Shown: one piece after another, positions 49,101-60,758 of the stretch
Numbering within the stretch: position 1 is the first letter of the stretch
Layout: each line of letters opens with the position of its first letter
Assembly: GCF_025766255.1 (NCBI RefSeq)
Contig: NW_026516680.1
Location: 492,018 to 556,017 of the forward strand
From: Zychaea mexicana
Lineage: Eukaryota; Mucoromycota; Mucoromycetes; Mucorales; Lichtheimiaceae
DNA: 64,000 bases
Reading direction: 5' to 3'
The notes under the pieces: model-generated
The model's input: only the letters and a program-made list of their open reading frames with translations
What the model was told of the DNA's origin: nothing
Databases searched by the model: none
Position numbers and translations under genes: made by a program

Positions 49101-50668
49101 AATAACAATGGTGCTCTAGTAGTATAAAGTTAAACTTGAACCCACAAATTTTATAGGTAATTGCCATTGCTCTTGATCAATACACAAATACCATTGAGCA
49201 CTTCATTCTTGAAGAAGTCAGTCCACCGCAGGAATTGGAAGCCGACCCCTCCTCGACAGGCTCCTTCCTTGACAAAGCACGCTATCTTACTGGTAGCCAT
49301 AATACTGTCAAAGAAGAAGCCATGCCACCCGATTTTAATCCAGAGGTAAAAATAGAACTGAATACATAGGTTTCTTTCGCAAAGCTCGGATCAATTAATA
49401 CAGAGAAAATGATAGCTATGCGTAATGATCAACGACATTGAAGCAGCTCGTAGTCGACTTGACCGATTGTATCAAATTATGGACGTGGACGAAATTGCAG
49501 ACAGAATGCGTGAATTCGGCTCTCCCGCAGTCGAAAAGACCGAACAAACGAACTTTTTGTACTCGATCCGTGTCGTTCGTGCCGAAAATTTACAGGCACT
49601 GGACAACAACGGCCTGAGCGATCCATATGTCGTTCTGGAAATCAGCAAAAGGGAAGTCGCAAAGACACGTACAGTTTACAAAACGCTCAATCCACGCTGG
49701 GATCAAACATTTGATATCTGGCTAAACGAGCGTGATGCCGACGCATTGGCCGTTGTTTATGATGAAGACATGATTGGTGCCAACCAAGAATGCGGCAGCG
49801 TTTGGTTTAAACTGTCGCCCAGTTATTTCGATGATTATCAGATGCATGATCTGAATCTTACACTACACCCTCAAGGCAAATTACATTTGCGTGTAAGTCT
49901 GGTCGGTGAAAAAGATGACATCCAGTTTTGGTTCGTCAAGGCATTCCGTACTCTGAAACGATCCGAAAACGATGCAGCAGCGCTCATCGTTGACCAGGTA
50001 AGATTCATTCTAATTGCCTCATTGACTTTATTCAGTCATGATAAACATACAATCGTACTAATCATTCCTTTGTTGGTTGTTATTGTTTACCAGATGGGTC
50101 GATTCATGCGATACTGTTTATCCCGACGCACATTGGATAAACTGATGCGCAAAGACAAGAGCTTCTTCTCATCATTTAGCCGCTCTAACAAGCAAGTTGA
50201 ACCAAGCTTACAAGAGTGTGAAGATGCGATCGCCCCATTATTGGACTATCTGGAAAAGAACCTCAAAATTCTAAATGATAACTTGTCAGAAACCAATATG
50301 CAGTTGGTTGTACTGAAGATATGGAAAGAGGTGCTATTGACCTTGGAGGGTGTCTTGCGTACTCCCAAGACCGAGAATAACCATCAACAAGATGCCTCAC
50401 TGGACGAATACGAGGAACACATCGTTCTCAAATGGCTCGAGGTAAATGTCCTTTTTATTTATTTTCATGACTGGTCAGCGAATAAACAGATATCCATGGA
50501 CGCGTGAACTCATATTATGTATTCAATCAACAGCTCCTGAAAGTCTTCTTCAACGGTGGTGAAGATGGAGATGCAGTACCACTCGACAAATTGGAAAACA
50601 AGCATTATCGCTCGCTTATTCAAGATGTCCGTCATCACAGAGACTCTGCTCCTATCGAGGGTTACTAA
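46188..50668 (+). CDS. Munc13/Ync13-like exocytosis protein with MUN and C2 domains
   Basis: Fission yeast Ync13 belongs to the Munc13/UNC-13 family and tethers or primes secretory vesicles at the division site. Thirteen exons join in frame to 1149 residues. The N-terminal 280 residues carry a basic start and helical segments. The MUN-type helical region is spread across residues about 300-795: WRTWRLSSPFRAVLYLELVR, VPGIVMARHMPFFALEMENW, WLKTTHAATPEWVENAIKQD. The C2 domain (about 840-965) reads LYSIRVVRAENLQALDNNGL, SDPYVVLEISKREVAKTRTV, LNPRWDQTFDIWL and VVYDEDMIGANQECG, keeping several aspartates of the Ca2+-binding loops. The second MUN half follows (FMRYCLSRRTLDKLMRKDKS, ECEDAIAPLLDYLEKNLKIL) up to HHRDSAPIEGY. 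C2 sits between the two MUN parts, as in fungal members. Confidence 0.9.
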
Positions 50669-50845
50669 TCTTCTTTTGCTTCTTTACTCTTATCCTTTGC
50701 CACCATCACACCAGTAAAAAACGTCCCTTGTCTTCCCCGTAATATATATCCTTTTCTTTTGCAAGTCAAACCAACGCGCACATGCATGTACTATTACAAA
50801 ACTTCCCCTCGCTCCTTTTTTTCTCTCTTCCTTTCAATCTTATAC

Positions 50846-50867
50846 ATATATATATATATATATACTA
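50846..50867. repeat. TA dinucleotide repeat
   Basis: An uninterrupted TA run lies in the convergent spacer between the Munc13-like gene and RIX1. It is a plain microsatellite. Confidence 0.75.
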
Positions 50868-50933
50868 TGCCGTTTTTCTTTTTTTCTTCTTTATTACCAT
50901 TATTATTACTGCTTGCGTGTGTCTTTTGAAAAT

Positions 50934-53900
50934 TTAGTCCTCCATGCTGATTTCCGGTATCTCAAACTCCTCGTCGTTAGATTCGTCCTCTTCCATAGTA
51001 GTGGTTCCTTTGTTCTTGCCGTTGGTTTGCTTTGGTGGTTGTGTTGATGATGTAGATGTATCACTGAATGATTCAGCCGTAAAGCTGGTTACGACCTTAT
51101 CTGAATTATCACCATCGGTTGCCGATAGTGACGACGTTAAAGAAGAGAATACTGGGGCTACTACTGGTGGCTCTTGATTAGATTTTTCTTCTTCATCACG
51201 GCTCGCGGAAGGGATAGTGGTAGCTGATGCAGAAGAATTGCTGTTTGGGTGTTGATTTTGCATCATCGTTATATCGTCGTCGTCGTCTTCATCTTCTTCA
51301 GGAACACGTATCACGTTGGAGCGAGAAACCACAGGACTTTTTGTTATTGGTGCCGCTTTCTGTACAGGAGATGCTGGTTGCTCTACTTGTTCAGAAAGCT
51401 TTTCGACCTGCTCTTCTTGGTCTTCTTTTTCTTCTTCAAGGAAGAAACTTGTGACAGTGGTGCTGGTAGTAGTAGATGTTGCTTGTTGTACTGGAGGAGG
51501 CGGTGCTGGTGTTGCGCGTTGAATTGGAGGCATTCGAGTATGCATACAAAGATCACAGATTGCTAAGCCTTGCGTACATATCACACGAAGCTGTCAATGA
51601 TAATTATAACAATCCATCAGTAAACGTCTCTCACTTTTCTTTAATATACAGAGCGGGAGTGGGAGGAAGAAGAAGACCATATATACCTCATGTGTCTCGT
51701 CATTCTGTCCAGCACTGAAAATCCTGACAGCATGCGGTAAAAGACTGGCCTGGTTGGTATTTGGGCTCATGATGGAACTCAGCAAGCATTTGTACAGACA
51801 ACACTTGACAGCAGAGCTTTCTTCGTTAGAGTCGCCAAGATATGCTGCTTGCAAAATTCTTGAGACTACAATAGTATCGATCGAGGAGCGCAAATTGGCG
51901 TCCATGGAATTGCCGTGTAAGGTCAAAAGATCTTGAAGTACTTCGAGTGCTGCCATTTGAATATCGCACGGCTGATAAGAGATGGAATCGGCGTTTGTAA
52001 AAGCGTCGGAACTGATATGCTCGGCGCGTCGTTTCTTGCCTGCGACCTTCTATTATATTATAACAAAACGGTTCAATCTTCACTAGGAGATCAAAGTGCC
52101 ACTACAGTCACAATATATTCCTCTTACCTTCTCTGGTACAACGACATCCAACTTTTTACGCTCAATTGCCTTCAAATCGTCAATAGCAGAAGAAATCACG
52201 GCTTTCAAAATGGTGTCGGCAAAAGCGTATCCGAACTTTCGCAAGCATAAAGAGATAAGGTTATACACCGATATTTTGACAGCTCTATATTAAAATTGAC
52301 AGAGTATTAGCTACACACAGTTGTGCCACTTTTGGCTTTTTGATAGCCACATTACCTCTTTTTGCTATTTTCACTCAATAACCGTAAAAGAATACGAGCC
52401 AGCAGTTTGCCATATTGTGCCATACCTGCATCCGCACTATAATAGACCCATTGAAATGTATGATAGTCAATAGCCATTCCTCTTCATCCAAATAAAATCG
52501 ACATTGACGACGGAACGAACATACCATAAAAGTAAGCTTGCAAGCAGCTTGTTTGTGCCTAAATGGAGTGCTGGGAGACATGTCATAAGACAAGCATATT
52601 CATCCTTGGGCTTAAATTCCCGCATCTTTCCAAGAGTAGGGTTAGTAACTTGAATGGGAAAAGCACACATGAACAAGTAAAAGGTACTCACCACACAGCC
52701 TTGGTAGACGTTATAAATTCGGCAACAGAGTCGCGTGAGATGAGCAATAGGCACACCTACCGGTACCATCGTTTTTGACCTGTCAAGATTTTTTTTTTCA
52801 TTTATAGATTAGATAACACTGGGGGAATTATAGCTTCTATACTGTAAACTTACGTCAAATAAACAGCAATGGTATCTTGTATGTATCGAATTCGTTTCAA
52901 AAGTGTCGGGAATGCTTCAACGTAATCTGGTGCAATGGAGGACAATGGATAACCTGCCACTCGATCCGGAACATTGTCCTCTAATTCACACATAAAATTT
53001 AACCAGTGTAAGTTACGAAAAATAAAACCTTTCGTCTTCTTCATCTTTCCTCTTGCATCCTTCAATATATATGTATACCTTCATCAACCGTATCAAACAA
53101 CCGATCCAATGCCTCGTGTACTGAACCAACAAGTCGCATCAACATTTCTTGCCAGTTACTGGCAAAGTTGGTCTTTGTACTAGTTCGACAGGATGCGGCC
53201 AGACATCTGCCAATCAAGTTTGGAGACACGTCTGTGGTGCCATCCAAACATGAAATATACATCTTCAATGTCTGATCCGTAATGTGGCGTGACATGGATG
53301 GGAAAAGCTCCATGTTTTTCGATAATGCAACGAGTGTTACTGGCTGTATACAGCATACTTGGTTAATTCACCTCATTCTGCTATCCTGTTTCTCCAATAA
53401 AACATACTATCAATTCAGGGTTACGGCCAAGAGTAAGAAGGAGCTGGTTGAAGCGGGGTAGCGACTTGCTTGTCACTTCGGCATGCAACTCGGTCTTGCC
53501 GATCGTCTTTTCAAAAAGAACAGAGAGCGTTTCGATAGATGCTGTGATATTCATGGTACTTTCTGGTTTCTATATAGCGAAAAAACAACAACAAGCCATC
53601 ATCATGTCAGCTCGTATACTTTCTCTCTCTTTCTCTTGGAATCACTTTCAGAAAAAAAGAAGTTTTCTATATGCGTCGCCACCACATTATGATTGAATGA
53701 ATGATTATTACCGCAAGGATACCCAACAACTGTGCTGCCCAAGACTGTACGCCCGAGGCATACAAGCTTTCTGACTGGTCACATGTTTCTTTTATCAGAC
53801 TGATCGCAGCCCAGCGTGTCGTGGCTTGCTTAGATCCGAGCAACGCGTTTAATCGTACTGTCCATTTGCGTTTGACAATGGCGTCGTCGTCGTTTTTAGC

Positions 53901-54026
53901 ATCGTCCGTCAAAAGGTTATTGTTAGTGATCGCCTCGAGAATGAACGGAAGAAAAGTGCAAACGCGTGACTCGTCTGCTAAATAGTCAGAGAGGATCCGT
54001 GATAATTGTGCCGCCACCGTTGTCAT
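50934..54026 (-). CDS. RIX1: Pre-rRNA-processing protein RIX1/PELP1-like
   Basis: Rix1 is a subunit of the Rix1-Ipi1-Ipi3 complex that acts with Rea1 on pre-60S particles. About ten exons on the minus strand start at MTTVAAQLSRILSDYLADES. The N-terminal helical-repeat RIX1 domain includes RLNALLGSKQATTRWAAISL, IKETCDQSESLYASGVQSWA and TIGKTELHAEVTSKSLPRFN. Further repeats follow: MELFPSMSRHITDQTLKMYI, CRTSTKTNFASNWQEMLM, APDYVEAFPTLLKRIRYIQD, YNLISLCLRKFGYAFADTIL and MAALEVLQDLLTLHGNSMD. The GSKQATTRWAAISL / LGxxxTRWxGLxL pattern is a family mark. The C-terminus is Pro/Ser/acidic (PPIQRATPAPPPPVQQ ... EEDEDDDDDI ... EFEIPEISMED), as in PELP1. It starts 182 bp from the divergent SAC3 gene. Confidence 0.85.
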
Positions 54027-54208
54027 GCTCTAGGTTTTTTAACGGCGGAAATGGTGGTTCGTGTAGACAAGTAGAAAATAATAATAAAAAAAGTTCAATG
54101 GGTTTTGAGTTCCAGCGGCGGCGTTTCATAACTCGCAAGTTTGGAAATTTGGGCGCTTTGCTCTCTTTGTCTCCCTTTCATTCTTATACCTCCTCGGTCT
54201 CGTTCCTC
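54027..54208. promoter_or_regulatory. Shared 182-bp divergent promoter of RIX1 and SAC3
   Basis: RIX1 begins at 54026 on the minus strand and SAC3 at 54209 on the plus strand. The gap must serve as promoter and 5' UTR for both. It contains an open frame reaching back into RIX1, but this has no features of coding sequence. Confidence 0.6.
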
Positions 54209-57200
54209 ATGTTTACTCAAAGAAACAACGAAGGGCGCGGTGGCTCCAATGCACCACGCGGACGAGGTCGTGGTAACAAGTACATGGGACGGAAACATGG
54301 AGACGGCTCAAATGCTATTCCCCACAACAACAACAACAACAACAACAATAAGAATCATAACCCTAATGCTGGCAATCAGAAAAACGTGCCCAAACATCGC
54401 AACAAGCAGTGGACACGTCCAGGTCTTCAGCAAGATCACGACATTTCGTCAATGCAACCACCAGCAATGAGCTCAAAGAATACATCAACAGCCGAACAAC
54501 GACTGAAACGTTTTGGCGACACGGATAAAAGCATTTTATATACCCAGGTATATATATTTATAGTTTGCAGGATCAAAAAATGAGCAATCCTACTATACAC
54601 TATATTACTATGCTTCTATCCCTCCCTGGTCTCCTCCACTAATAACGGCATCTATGTCTTCAGATGAAAGAAGATCGTGTTATCGAACGTCGAGAAGCTA
54701 TCAGAACCGGTCAGATCGCTGATCCTGATGTTCCTAGGCGCCTCGAAGACGCGATTGACTTTAGAGGAACATGTCAATCGATGTGTCCTGCTTTCGAAAT
54801 TGTTGAGCGCGAAGTTCAGAATATGTTGGACCCCTTAGAAGTCGTAAGTCCCCACCAAATGCTCTCTTATATCGGATGACAGGCACAACATGGTACTGAA
54901 TGTATGCTAATTTACTTGAACGGACCATACGCACGCATACGGAATAGGATGCATTTGGAAATGCGGATCCTAATAAGGCAGTGAAAAGATACCGCCGTTC
55001 TGCTGCAGGCAATGAACAGCCTCTACCATCCGATGTTCGTCCTCCGGCTGTCCTTACGGTATGTACTACTGCTTATTTTAATGGTGACTTGTAATATCGT
55101 GCAGAATAAAAAGGGGCTATTGGGCATAGCAATGTATATACTGACTCGAATCAATGCATTATACAGAAAACACTCGACTATTTGTTCAACAACGTACTTT
55201 CCAATAACCAGTTCATTTCTTGCCATGCTTTCTTATGGGATCGAACACGTGGAGTCCGTCAAGACTTTACGTTACAAAATATTCGCAATGTAGTAACTGT
55301 TCAAGTTCATGAACGCATTGCTCGCTTTCATATTTTGGCACTGCACGAGCTTTGTGAATATGATGAGGACAAGTTCAGTCAACAGCAAGAAACGGAACAG
55401 CTTGGAAAAGGTAAATGAACAACAAAATAAAATAAGCTGACGACTTATTCTCTAACTTGTCCATCATGGTGCTACTACTACTGCTATAGTGCTTATCAGT
55501 TTGATGGAATTTTACAACGATCTACGACAAGAGAATATCCATTTGCCAAACGAAGGCGAGTTCCGAGCATACCACTTAATATACAATATCCGAGATCATG
55601 AACTTGCATCGCGCATGATGACAATGCTACCCGAATATGTCCGCCAACATCCTTATCTAAGGCAAGCATTCCGATTCTATGAAAGTATTCAACGCAACAA
55701 CGAAATTATGCAAACGTCCGAACGAAGAAACAAACCAGAAAACGTGCTGGCTGCGAAGAACTACTATGCAAAGTTATTCAAACTCGTTGGCAGCAGCGAG
55801 ACACCCTTTCTCCTCGCCTGTATGATTGAAACGCATTTTGCGGAAATCCGAAAAGGTGCTCTCAAAGCCATGTCACGCGCGTACATCTTCAACTACAAGG
55901 GCGTGGACTCTGAATATCTACGACAGCTACTTGCATATGACGATGTAAAGCATTTCCTTGTCGAGGCAAATCTATACGGACTCGTGATTGAGAAAACAGA
56001 CAACACCGTTCTCGTTCGATTTGGTCAGAAAATAAAAGGCAAAACAACCTTGTTCGTCGGTAAGTTTACTGCTCTTCTAATTGGCCTTTGCTTTGTATCT
56101 CGAAAGAAGACTGTACTCTGAAGAAAGTTTTGCGAGAGATCTAAATATAACAATGGTATTCATTAGAGCCATTATCATTACCACGCCAACGTCGATCGTG
56201 TCTGTTGGTGGATCCTAAAAAGGGTGGTAGATCGTACAGTGATATCATTAACAGTGATGCAAATTCCGAATTACATATCAGCACCTCAGTCACCGTTCGT
56301 GATCTCCAACATCCGCCTCTAGCCAACGTTGAGACGAAGAATACGACGTTTTTAAGCGGAAAAAGAACTTTACTGCCGACGAATGTAGTCACTGACTTTC
56401 CTGTCGTACGGCGCATCGTCAATGCGACTCCAACGTTGTCAGCAGAAGAGCTGGCCGAGCGAGAAAGAAAGCGCGCAGAAACACAGCAGCAGCAATTGAG
56501 GCAAGCCGCCCTTTTACAGCAACGACAAAGACAACAAAAACAAGAAGCTGCCATGCAAGCACAGCTAAGGGCGGAGCAAGAACGCAAACAAAAGGAAGCA
56601 GCAGCGGCCGCAGCAGCAGCTGCAGCAGCGGAGACGGCTCATCGACTTAAACAACAACGAGAAGCTCAAGAACGGGCTGCAATAGCCGAGCGCCAACAAC
56701 GCGAAGCGATGCTTGCGGAACTGACCAACTCACTTGGTGCAGAAGTGTTCAATGCTACAGTTCTGGAAGAAGTGCAAGTCGTTGCGACGAGCACGCTCCA
56801 CCAATATAAAGACTTGAAACGCAATATGCAACCATTGTTGAACCGCACACGCACTCGGATTACTTATAATCAACGGTTAGCAAAAGAGCGTGGCTGCCTC
56901 CATCGTCTAGTGGATCGATTATCAAAGCGAATTCTGAAACCCGCGTGCAAAGCTGTCAAAGCACAACGCGTACGAGAATGTCTATACTTGGAGAAACGTA
57001 TGCTTGAATCCGTGAGAAAGGTAACAAAGATTGCCATCTGTTACGCTACAAAGAACAATGTCGCTCATCAAAATCGAAATCTTGTATAGAGTAAAGTATC
57101 AAGGGAGCAGCAAGACGCGTCTGTATGGGCGACAGAAAACTTTGCGGACCTGATACATCCCTTAGTCAAATGCTCCACTGTCGGACAGCAACAGCAACAA

Positions 57201-57874
57201 CAACAACACAATTGGCAGCTCTGGATACACGTTGAAGACACGGCACTACAATCCACAAAGTGGTTCGCAAAGAAGTTTGGATTGGACGATGAGTTTGGAC
57301 GACGGATCGAACGCTTCAAAGACAACACGATCATCACCATTCGCACAGTATCACATCAAAACCGCCTGTACGGCAAGGCAGTGGATGAGATGGGTGGGAT
57401 CATCTTTTCATTGTCAGAAGTGCGCATACATGGAACGGATGACTGCAGAAAGTAAGTGCATGTGAGAGCCATCGTAAAACTACTACTCGTATGCTCACAG
57501 TACAAATAACAATTTAGTCAAAGGTACTGGAAGGCAGAAAAGGACCGTCTGGATAAAATGACAAACCAACTTTTGCAGTACAATCCACACATGCGCGTCC
57601 CGTTCATCTTTACGTACTGGCCACAAACATCGTCACTTGAACAAGCCGTACAAGAGGTAATATAACAAAAGAGCACTGCTGCTGTTTGGGAGGTGCACTA
57701 TTAACCGTGTGAACATGACGACGATAGATTCCCGACCTGTTGGGGCTCCATGACAACTTCCTGGTCCAAGATTATCATATCGTCATCATGGATCCTTTCA
57801 CAATCGCCGGACGACTCAGAGAAGAAATCCCATGGTTGGCCAACGCCAGCAACACCATCCAATCCTGTACATAG
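54209..57874 (+). CDS. SAC3: mRNA export factor SAC3 (GANP-like), TREX-2 scaffold
   Basis: Sac3 scaffolds TREX-2 at the nuclear pore and links transcription to mRNA export. Nine exons (54209-54547, 54664-54843, 54948-55058, 55167-55410, 55490-56059, 56167-57020, 57090-57451, 57518-57656, 57728-57874) join to 981 residues. A Gly/Arg/Asn-rich N-terminus is followed by FRGTCQSMCPAFEIVEREVQ, the Sac3 hallmark, and AVKRYRRSAAGNEQPLPSDV. The Sac3/PCI core includes LDYLFNNVLSNNQFISCHAF, LWDRTRGVRQDFTLQNIRNV, HERIARFHILALHELCEYDE, FRAYHLIYNIRDHELASRMM and a winged-helix-like end (DVKHFLVEANLYGLVIEKTD). A charged coiled coil with an 11-Ala run and a C-terminal domain follow, the latter containing LEQAVQE and DNFLVQDYHIVIMDP. 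The start is the first ATG giving the basic Gly/Arg-rich N-terminus. Confidence 0.9.
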
Positions 57875-58008
57875 CTTTTTCTCCATCCCAATTCGTTTTT
57901 ATGAACAAATATTTAGCAAAATAGTACAAAGCTTGCTATTATTTGTTGCGCAAAGTATATCAGATGGAATTTTACAAAGTCAAAGTTACGAGAGAAAGGG
58001 ACATTTTT
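57875..58008. other. SAC3 to stress-protein convergent spacer
   Basis: A 134-bp AT-rich gap between two stop codons. It holds both 3' UTRs or their overlap; nothing else is visible. Confidence 0.5.
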
Positions 58009-58536
58009 TTAAATGGTGGCATTTCGTACAACGAGTACTGGACACGGGCATTCATGGATACACTTGTCTGATACCGAGCCCAGGAAGACGCTCTTGACTG
58101 CGCCCAGACCGCGCGATCCGACAATCAAAAGATCCACTGGCTGTTGTTGTGTGAAGCGCGGCACGAGCGTCTTTGCATCACCCCACAGAATATGCTCCTC
58201 GCTCGAAATCTTCAGTGATCGTAGGTGGTCGCCCATTGCCTCCAGCCGTTCGCGTGCAGTTGCGCCTCCCTGTGGATGGGCCTCTGCTTGTTGGATGGCG
58301 TCGTTCATACGTGTGGGAGATGTGGATAGCATGGGTAAGCCCGATGTTCGTCGCTGGTGGTGACGCTCGTCTGAGGCTGACACGCCTCGTTCCACGGCAG
58401 AGAGCAGGATAAGGTGGTCCATTTCTGGACGGATGATGTTCTTTAGCGCCCAGTCGAAAAGCTTTTGGGCATCCTCGGTGCCATCGTATGCCAAAGCAAC
58501 GCGGCGTTTATCAGTGATGGGAATATTGGCTGACAT
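58009..58536 (-). CDS. Universal stress protein (UspA family), ATP-binding type
   Basis: A single-exon product of 175 residues. It opens with the beta strand RRVALAYDGTEDAQKLFDWA, where the aspartate after VALAYDG contacts nucleotide, then HLILLSAVERG. Near the C-terminus VDLLIVGSRGLGAVKSVFLG, followed by SVSDKCIHECPCPVLVVR, gives the G-x2-G-x9-G-S nucleotide motif of ATP-binding USPs. The central Ser/His/Arg-rich loop (SASDERHHQRRTSGLP) is longer than in bacterial members. The chosen ATG (58536) gives a canonical length. An in-frame extension upstream to 58743 includes a hydrophobic stretch (HGLVSLLLFVFQHSSSFLQ), which is more likely 5' UTR. Confidence 0.88.
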   Translation of the reverse strand: MSANIPITDKRRVALAYDGTEDAQKLFDWALKNIIRPEMDHLILLSAVERGVSASDERHHQRRTSGLPMLSTSPTRMNDAIQQAEAHPQGGATARERLEAMGDHLRSLKISSEEHILWGDAKTLVPRFTQQQPVDLLIVGSRGLGAVKSVFLGSVSDKCIHECPCPVLVVRNATI

Positions 58537-58743
58537 GGTTTTTTGTTTCCTTCTTTGAGTGGTTTGTAAAAAAGAAGAAGAGTGTTGGAAAACAAAAAGA
58601 AGTAATGAAACCAGCCCGTGCATTTTTATGCATACCCGAAACATCAGATGATTTTGACCCAGATTCCGGCAAAATGCTTTTTCGATCCCAGACACTACCG
58701 GCCTGTGTTTTTCCTTGCTTGTCACGCCAAAAATATTAATCAC

Positions 58744-60647
58744 CAGAACGCACTGCGCATGATCTTCTCTGCATCAAACCAAGTCATCACCAACTACGAG
58801 TCCCTATACAACGCTCTGCTTAGATAGTACTGCTTACATGGCTCACGCAGTCTGGATATGATGACAGGTGAACATGTATTATGACGCACAGACTCGCCTT
58901 ATTTCCGAGGAGAAGAGAAAGATTTCTCACTTTCCGCGTGGCTAGGTAACATTCCTTAAATGGAAGAATGGCCGATCGCCTGTGTTTTTCGAGTATGTAC
59001 TTGGAATTCCACGGAATGAAACATCCACACGCAAGTACGCATGAGCTGTTTAAGAATAGCATACTTTCTGATATGAGTCATTTGCTCATCCTTTCGTCGC
59101 GTATTCCTTGAAAAGGCAGGTGAGTGAAAAAAAAAACATCCAATGTGTCGGCTCCATACCATACCACTTGACAACCATCACGCCTGTCATTTGTGGTAAA
59201 GTCCGACTTTCATGCTCCTGTCGCTGAACCTGAGGTTCCTAATGAACAATCAATAGCTATGACAGCGAGTACAACGACCAAAATGAAACAAGGACTACTA
59301 GACCGAATATAAGCGCATAGCTCTATATGCTCAATATCATAACGCACAACCAAACTGTACTTTGCCACCAACTAGAAGGAGCTACTGTGAATCATGCAGA
59401 AGATGGGTCAAAATGATATGTACAATAATACAGTCATACATGTCACCAACGATGGAATTATACCTAAGGCATTGGTGGTTCCCATTCACATCTTCTGGAT
59501 CAATGCTTCGATAGACATCAGTAAGCTGTTTGTTGTTTAATCTCTTAGTATCACACTTAATCAGAAGAGCAGTGATGGGCAAGTATAACATACAAATAAA
59601 CAAATTCACATTTAGGTGTTCCATGGCTAAGAAAGTTGCCTAGCCTAACAGGACAATCTGGCGCGGATGATGAGCCTTCATTCAAAATCTCTGAGCGAGA
59701 GCAGATGCTGCTTAACCATTGTGGTGAACAGAGTCAGCCTTACAGTGTCCAATTGCCAAAAGCAGTAAAGGAAGCTGCCTAGCCTGACAGACTAACCCGG
59801 CGCGGAGCACGGGAAGAACCTTCCACAGACTTGATTGTTGACCACGGTCGAGTCAACCTGATCGCAAAGAGTAGCAATGGAACAGAAAGATCAATAGCAT
59901 TTGCCTACCTCGTTTTGCCTGTGCAAGATTTTAGGACAGAATGAAAGATACTGGTGTTGAAACATTGTATACGCAAAAAACTAATAATAATACAGTAACA
60001 ATATCGTTTTGTTCAAGAGTGCGACTTACCATAAGTGCTACACCATCAAGGGTACTTTGTTTCAACGTTTCGTGGTTTTTGGGCTCAAAGTGTGCTCAGT
60101 CAAACCTAGTAGATTCTCTCGTTCTGATTGAGCTTCTCCAATATGTTAGGATGTGCATGACTGTTCCGAGAAAATACAAAAAATAATTTTCTCAGCACCA
60201 TAGAAACATAACAATAACCCGTTAACTTGTCACATCATCGTTGTAAGCTATAAAGGAGCCAAATGACATAGTCATTAAGTATTTATGAGTTCATATTTTG
60301 AAGATTCAAATATTCCTAATGGTGCTTCCGTTGAAATTGAACATCATTGTATGTATGTCAACTCGAAATTCCGATAGCAGAACCAGTGGTGTAAATGCAG
60401 TGCATGTATACATCTAATATGAGCAGCTGTCTTGGGCACTTCATTTGGATATATCGCTTGCGCTAACAAGAGTATGTGCTCGAGAGTGTGTCTATAGTAT
60501 ATGAATATTTTTGTCCCCTTGCAGTTTACGCGCGCAAACTTATTATAAAATGAACAAAGAAAAAAAATAGCATTTCGAATAAGCAAAAAAAAATGTGGTT
60601 AGCACAACGTGCAACATAGTAGTAAATAAGCATTAAAGAAATTTAAG
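58744..60647. other. Gene-free intergenic stretch
   Basis: No recognisable exon. Two related segments of about 100 bp occur at 59630-59735 and 59770-59862; both begin with the GCCTAGCCT word, continue through GGCGCGGA and end near AGTCA(A/G)CC. No terminal inverted repeat or tRNA-like B box was found. Confidence 0.4.
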
Positions 60648-60758
60648 ATGCCAGCAGCTGTGGCTGAAAACGGTCTGCCTTATCCGTGTGCTGGCTGTGG
60701 AGTCCATCATATGCGCTGGAAACGAATTTGCAAATATACAACCTTCACCTATTGCTAA
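60648..60758 (+). promoter_or_regulatory. Upstream ORF whose stop codon overlaps the Tim17-family start (TAATG)
   Basis: An ATG at 60648 opens a 36-codon frame ending in TAA at 60756-60758. The last A of that stop is the A of the downstream start ATG (60758-60760). The peptide begins PAAVAENGLPYPCAGCGVHH. This layout would favour termination-reinitiation if the leader includes 60648. No splice donor inside the frame would join it to the downstream gene. Transcript evidence is needed to know whether the leader extends this far. Confidence 0.5.

Noticed and set aside
53966..54208. N-terminal extension of SAC3 through an open frame into the RIX1 gene
   Set aside because: The frame starts inside antisense RIX1 coding sequence and lacks similarity to Sac3; the ATG at 54209 gives the typical basic Gly/Arg-rich start.
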